This document shows positions 61,489-64,000 of a stretch of DNA of 64,000 nucleotides, in pieces. The notes under the pieces were generated by a model. It was not told where the DNA came from and did no database searches. It saw only the letters and a list, made by a program, of their open reading frames with translations. Numbering within the stretch: position 1 is the stretch's first letter; each line of letters begins with the position of its first letter. Source of the DNA: Actinokineospora bangkokensis (GTDB taxonomy: Bacteria; Actinomycetota; Actinomycetes; Mycobacteriales; Pseudonocardiaceae); contig NZ_MKQR01000009.1 in assembly GCF_001940455.1 (NCBI RefSeq), positions 248,754 through 312,753 of the forward strand, in the 5' to 3' direction. The translations under genes were made by a program, and so were the position numbers.

Positions 61489-62721
61489 CTACCAGGTGAC
61501 CGGGAGCTCGTAGGCGCCGTAGATGCCCGCGTCGGTCTTGAACGGGATGTCGTCGACCGGGGCGGCCAGGCGCAGGGTGGGGATCCGGCGGAACAGGGTC
61601 TCGAAGACGATCTCCAGTTCCAGCCGGGCGAGGTTCTGGCCGAGGCACTGGTGGGGGCCGAAGCCGAACGCGATGTGGTGGCGGGCGCCGCGCTGGACGT
61701 CGAGGCGGTCGGGGTCGGGGAAGACCGCGGGGTCCCAGTCGGCCGACAGGCCCGAGACGATGATGCCCTCGCCCGCGCGGATGGTGACCCCCGCCAGCTC
61801 CACGTCCTCGGTGGCGACCCGGGCGGTGACGGACTCGACGATGGTGAAGTAGCGCAGCAGCTCCTCCACCGCCAGCGGGAGCTTCGTCGGGTCGGCCGTG
61901 ACCAGGGCGAGCTGGTCGGGGTTGTCCAGCAGGCCGACCACGCCGAGGGAGATCATGTTGGCGGTGGTCTCGTGGCCCGCGACCAGCAGCAGGAACGCCA
62001 GGCTGACCATGGCGCCGCGGTCGAAGGTGCCGTCGGCGGTGCGCGCGGCGATCTGGCGGCTGAACAGGTCGTCGCCGGGCTCGTCGACCTTGCGGTCGAT
62101 CAGCGTGCCGAGGTAGTCGCGCAGCGCGTCGACCGCGGCCGCCCGCTCGCCCGGTGCGGCGTTGCGGCGGACCAGGACCGAGGTGTGCTCCTGGAAGAAG
62201 TCGTGGTCGGCGTAGGGGACGCCGAGCAGCTCGCAGATGACCAGCGACGGCACCGGCAGCGACAGCGCCCGCACCAGGTCCACCGGCTGCCCCGGGGCGG
62301 CGAGCAGGTCGTCGACGCACCCGTCCACGATCTGCTGGATGCGCGGGCGCAGCGCGGCGACCCGCTTGACGGTGAACTCCGCGATCACCGCGCGGCGGGC
62401 GGTGGCGTGCTCGGCGCCGTCCATGCTGATCATCGAGGGCGGCTGGGTGCGGAACCGCTCCCGGATGCTCTGGTCGGTGCTGGGGATGGGGAACCCGTCG
62501 AGCCTGCGGTCGGAGGAGAAGCGCTTGTCGGCGAGCACCGCGCGGCCCTCCCGGTGCCCCGACACCCACCAGACCTCGTCGCCCCCGGTGATGCGCACGC
62601 GGCTGATCGGCGCCTGCTCGCGGCGCTCGGTGTACTCGGCGGGCGCGCTGAACGGGCACCGGCGGTCGACCGGGTACTCGGTGCCCTGCTGCTCGACGCG
62701 CTCCACGACGGCCTCGGTCAC
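61489..62721 (-). CDS. Cytochrome P450 (CYP105-like)
   Basis: 410 aa from GTG 62721 (GGGGGTGG upstream). Motifs: I-helix VAGHETTAN, ExxR as EELLRY, heme loop FGFGPHQCLGQ. N-terminal YPVDRRCPFSAPAEY and RRAVIAEFTVKR match class I actinobacterial P450s. It is divergent from a TetR regulator across a long imperfect palindrome, so probably induced by a substrate sensed by that repressor. No ferredoxin gene is adjacent. It is not part of the PKS cluster at the left end. Confidence 0.95.
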   Translation of the reverse strand: MTEAVVERVEQQGTEYPVDRRCPFSAPAEYTERREQAPISRVRITGGDEVWWVSGHREGRAVLADKRFSSDRRLDGFPIPSTDQSIRERFRTQPPSMISMDGAEHATARRAVIAEFTVKRVAALRPRIQQIVDGCVDDLLAAPGQPVDLVRALSLPVPSLVICELLGVPYADHDFFQEHTSVLVRRNAAPGERAAAVDALRDYLGTLIDRKVDEPGDDLFSRQIAARTADGTFDRGAMVSLAFLLLVAGHETTANMISLGVVGLLDNPDQLALVTADPTKLPLAVEELLRYFTIVESVTARVATEDVELAGVTIRAGEGIIVSGLSADWDPAVFPDPDRLDVQRGARHHIAFGFGPHQCLGQNLARLELEIVFETLFRRIPTLRLAAPVDDIPFKTDAGIYGAYELPVTW

Positions 62722-62745
62722 GGGCCACCCCCATCTCGGCGGATC

Positions 62746-62805
62746 ATGTGGATGATTTTCTTCCGGTTGCCCCAGAGTAGCTAACCGGAAGGAATTCGTC
62801 CACAT
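62746..62805. promoter_or_regulatory. Long inverted repeat between P450 and TetR genes
   Basis: Arms 62746-62768 and 62783-62805 are 23 nt each, complementary at 20 positions, with a 14-nt spacer; the inner TTCCGGTT/AACCGGAA and outer ATGTGGA/TCCACAT parts are perfect. It covers the P450 promoter (25 bp before its start) and lies 105 bp before the TetR start, as expected for the TetR operator. Confidence 0.75.
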
Positions 62806-62909
62806 CCGCCGATCGGGTGACGCCGTCCCCGCCCCCACCGGTGCGGAATCGCCCGTGAGGTGCGAAAATGCCCGCTCCAGCCGGGACGACGACGAGCAGG
62901 GGGTGCGCG

Positions 62910-63626
62910 GTGGGGGACAAGGGCGGGACGCCACCGGCGCTGCGGGCCGACGCGCGGCGCAACCGCGCGCAGATCATCGACGCCGCCAGGGCGCTGTTCC
63001 TGCGGGTGGGCGTGGACGTGCCGATGGAGGAGATCGCCAAGGCCGCGGGCGTCGGGGTGGGCACCCTCTACCGCCGCTTCCCCGACCGCGCCGAGCTGAT
63101 CAAGGCCGTCAGCCTGGACAACTTCGCCCGCCTCGTGGAGCTGGCCGAGCGGGTGGAGGGCGCCGAGCCGGACCCGGCCCAGGCGCTGACGACCCTGCTG
63201 CGCTCGGCGCTGGAGCTGCGCCTGGGCATCACGATGACGGCGCTGTCCGACCGCGCCTACCGGGCCATCCAGAGCTCGCCGGAGATCGACGAGCTGCGCG
63301 ACCGGGTCATGGCCGTCGCCCAGCGGCTGCTCGGCCGCGCGCAGGCGGCGGGCACCATCCGCGCGGACATCGAGATCGGCGACACCATGCTGGCGCTGGT
63401 GCTCGTGTCCCGGCTCGTGCCGCCCGCGGGCGACGACCTCGCGGAGATGGTGTTCCAGCGGCTGTTCGCGCTGGTGGTCGACGGGTTGCGGGCCATCCCC
63501 GGCACCCCCATGCCCGGGCGGCCGGTGACCTACGAGGACATCAACGAGCTGCGCCGCTCCGGCGGGCTCGGCGGCTTCGGCAAGTTCGCCCCCGCCGACC
63601 CGGACGAGTCCCAGCGCGCCCGCTAG
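62910..63626 (+). CDS. TetR-family regulator, divergent from P450
   Basis: 238 aa. GTG 62910 chosen because GCAGGGGG sits 6-7 nt upstream; ATG 62868 would add 14 residues. TetR HTH: RRNRAQIIDAARALFL, MEEIAKAAGVGVGTLYRRFPDRAELI (in parts GVGVGTLYRRFPDR). C-terminal ligand domain of the SACE_7040/AcrR-like kind (ALSDRAYRAI, RAQAAGTIRADIEIGD). It likely represses the P450. Its stop TAG shares the palindrome CTAG (63623-63626) with the stop of the convergent MFS gene. Confidence 0.93.
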   Translation: MGDKGGTPPALRADARRNRAQIIDAARALFLRVGVDVPMEEIAKAAGVGVGTLYRRFPDRAELIKAVSLDNFARLVELAERVEGAEPDPAQALTTLLRSALELRLGITMTALSDRAYRAIQSSPEIDELRDRVMAVAQRLLGRAQAAGTIRADIEIGDTMLALVLVSRLVPPAGDDLAEMVFQRLFALVVDGLRAIPGTPMPGRPVTYEDINELRRSGGLGGFGKFAPADPDESQRAR

Positions 63627-64000
63627 GGCCTGTCCACTGTGGTCCGAACGGGTGGGCGCGCTGCCGCTTCCGCGCCCACCTCCGGCACCCCCCGCACCGC
63701 CAGCGCGCCCGCGACCCCGAGCAGTGCCAGGAAGCCGAAGAACGCCGGGTATCCGCCCATGCCCAGCAGCAGCGGCGCCGACAGCGGGACGAGCGACTGC
63801 GGCAGCGTGTTCGCGATGGCCACGATGCCCAGGTCCTGGCCCGCCGTGGCGCCGTCGGGCAGCACCCGCACGCACATCGCCAGGTCCACGGCCAGGAACG
63901 TGCCCATCCCGATCCCGAGGACGCCGCCTGCGGCGAGCACGACCGGGATCGAGGGCGCGGTGGCGAGCAGCAGCATGGCCACCACCCCGATCACGGCCGA
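63623..64000 (-). CDS. MFS transporter, C-terminal part (5' end outside window)
   Basis: The frame is open to the end of the window, so only the last 125 codons are visible. Four hydrophobic segments with GVLGIGMGTFLAVDLAMCVRVLPD, IVAIANTLPQSLVPLSAPLLL, and YPAFFGFLALLGVAGAL resemble the last TM helices of MFS sugar/drug permeases. The last codons (RTTVDRP) are coded by the TCCACTGTGG element at 63633-63642. Confidence 0.82.
   Translation of the reverse strand, partial: SAVIGVVAMLLLATAPSIPVVLAAGGVLGIGMGTFLAVDLAMCVRVLPDGATAGQDLGIVAIANTLPQSLVPLSAPLLLGMGGYPAFFGFLALLGVAGALAVRGVPEVGAEAAARPPVRTTVDRP

Overview
The window reads as chromosomal DNA of a high-GC filamentous actinobacterium, most likely of the order Pseudonocardiales (Saccharothrix/Actinosynnema/Actinokineospora/Lentzea-like). 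The grounds are very high GC with strong third-position GC, frequent GTG and TTG starts behind GGAGG-type ribosome sites, F420-dependent enzyme families, SARP and LAL regulators, a modular PKS, and a recurring near-palindrome TCCACTGTGG in and between genes. The assignment is inference. No rRNA, tRNA, CRISPR array or complete insertion sequence was recognised.

Left end (1-11.3 kb) is the end of a polyketide cluster: the last two modules of a type I PKS with terminal thioesterase, a crotonyl-CoA carboxylase/reductase (ccr) gene cut off in the middle of its Rossmann domain, and a P450. The last acyltransferase has a non-standard specificity motif (AAGH) that resembles ethylmalonyl-type ATs, which fits an adjacent ccr, yet that ccr is truncated.

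11.3-45 kb is mostly a mosaic of small units. They include a PAP2 phosphatase; a DnaQ-type exonuclease/BRCT/Lsr2 gene split by an in-frame amber codon; a DUF4041-GIY-YIG protein translationally coupled to a PH-like protein; a squalene-cyclase-fold protein; secreted hydrolases (cutinase-like, subtilisin-like, lipoprotein lipase); and LAL, LysR, XRE and TetR regulators with their divergent partners. A DGPF/YCII gene is followed by an ECF42-type sigma factor fused in frame to a degenerate tyrosine-recombinase segment. Further on come a Ser/Thr kinase, a Zn alcohol dehydrogenase, a single-chain biotin-dependent acyl-CoA carboxylase, OsmC, SDRs and F420/FMN split-barrel proteins. Several divergent promoters carry clear palindromic operators (29356-29383, 34166-34188, 42148-42212, 62746-62805).

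46.4-57.2 kb is the most interesting segment, a compact apparently undescribed biosynthetic cluster. A leftward seven-gene operon encodes, in order of transcription, a ThyX-family flavin-dependent pyrimidine C5-methylase, a LOG-family nucleotide phosphoribohydrolase, an IPNS-like Fe/2OG oxygenase, an MFS exporter, two ATP-grasp ligases and an Asp/Asn-beta-hydroxylase-type oxygenase. Several genes overlap by 1-4 nt. A large SARP (wHTH-BTAD-NB-ARC-TPR) lies upstream. Between SARP and operon are two outward-facing triplets of 10-11-bp-spaced heptamer repeats, the classic SARP site layout. The leftward triplet faces the operon; the rightward one faces a possible 27-aa peptide gene. The enzyme set suggests a modified pyrimidine (base or nucleotide) joined to amino acids by ligases, broadly like polyoxin- or mildiomycin-type pathways but without their hallmark enolpyruvyl transferase and radical-SAM genes.

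57.3-64 kb returns to ordinary genes: an MmcQ/YjbR protein, a conserved small protein, a trypsin-like secreted protease, a YihY membrane protein, an unrecognised membrane-anchored protein, a P450 divergent from a TetR regulator across a long inverted repeat, and the 3' end of an MFS gene that runs off the window.
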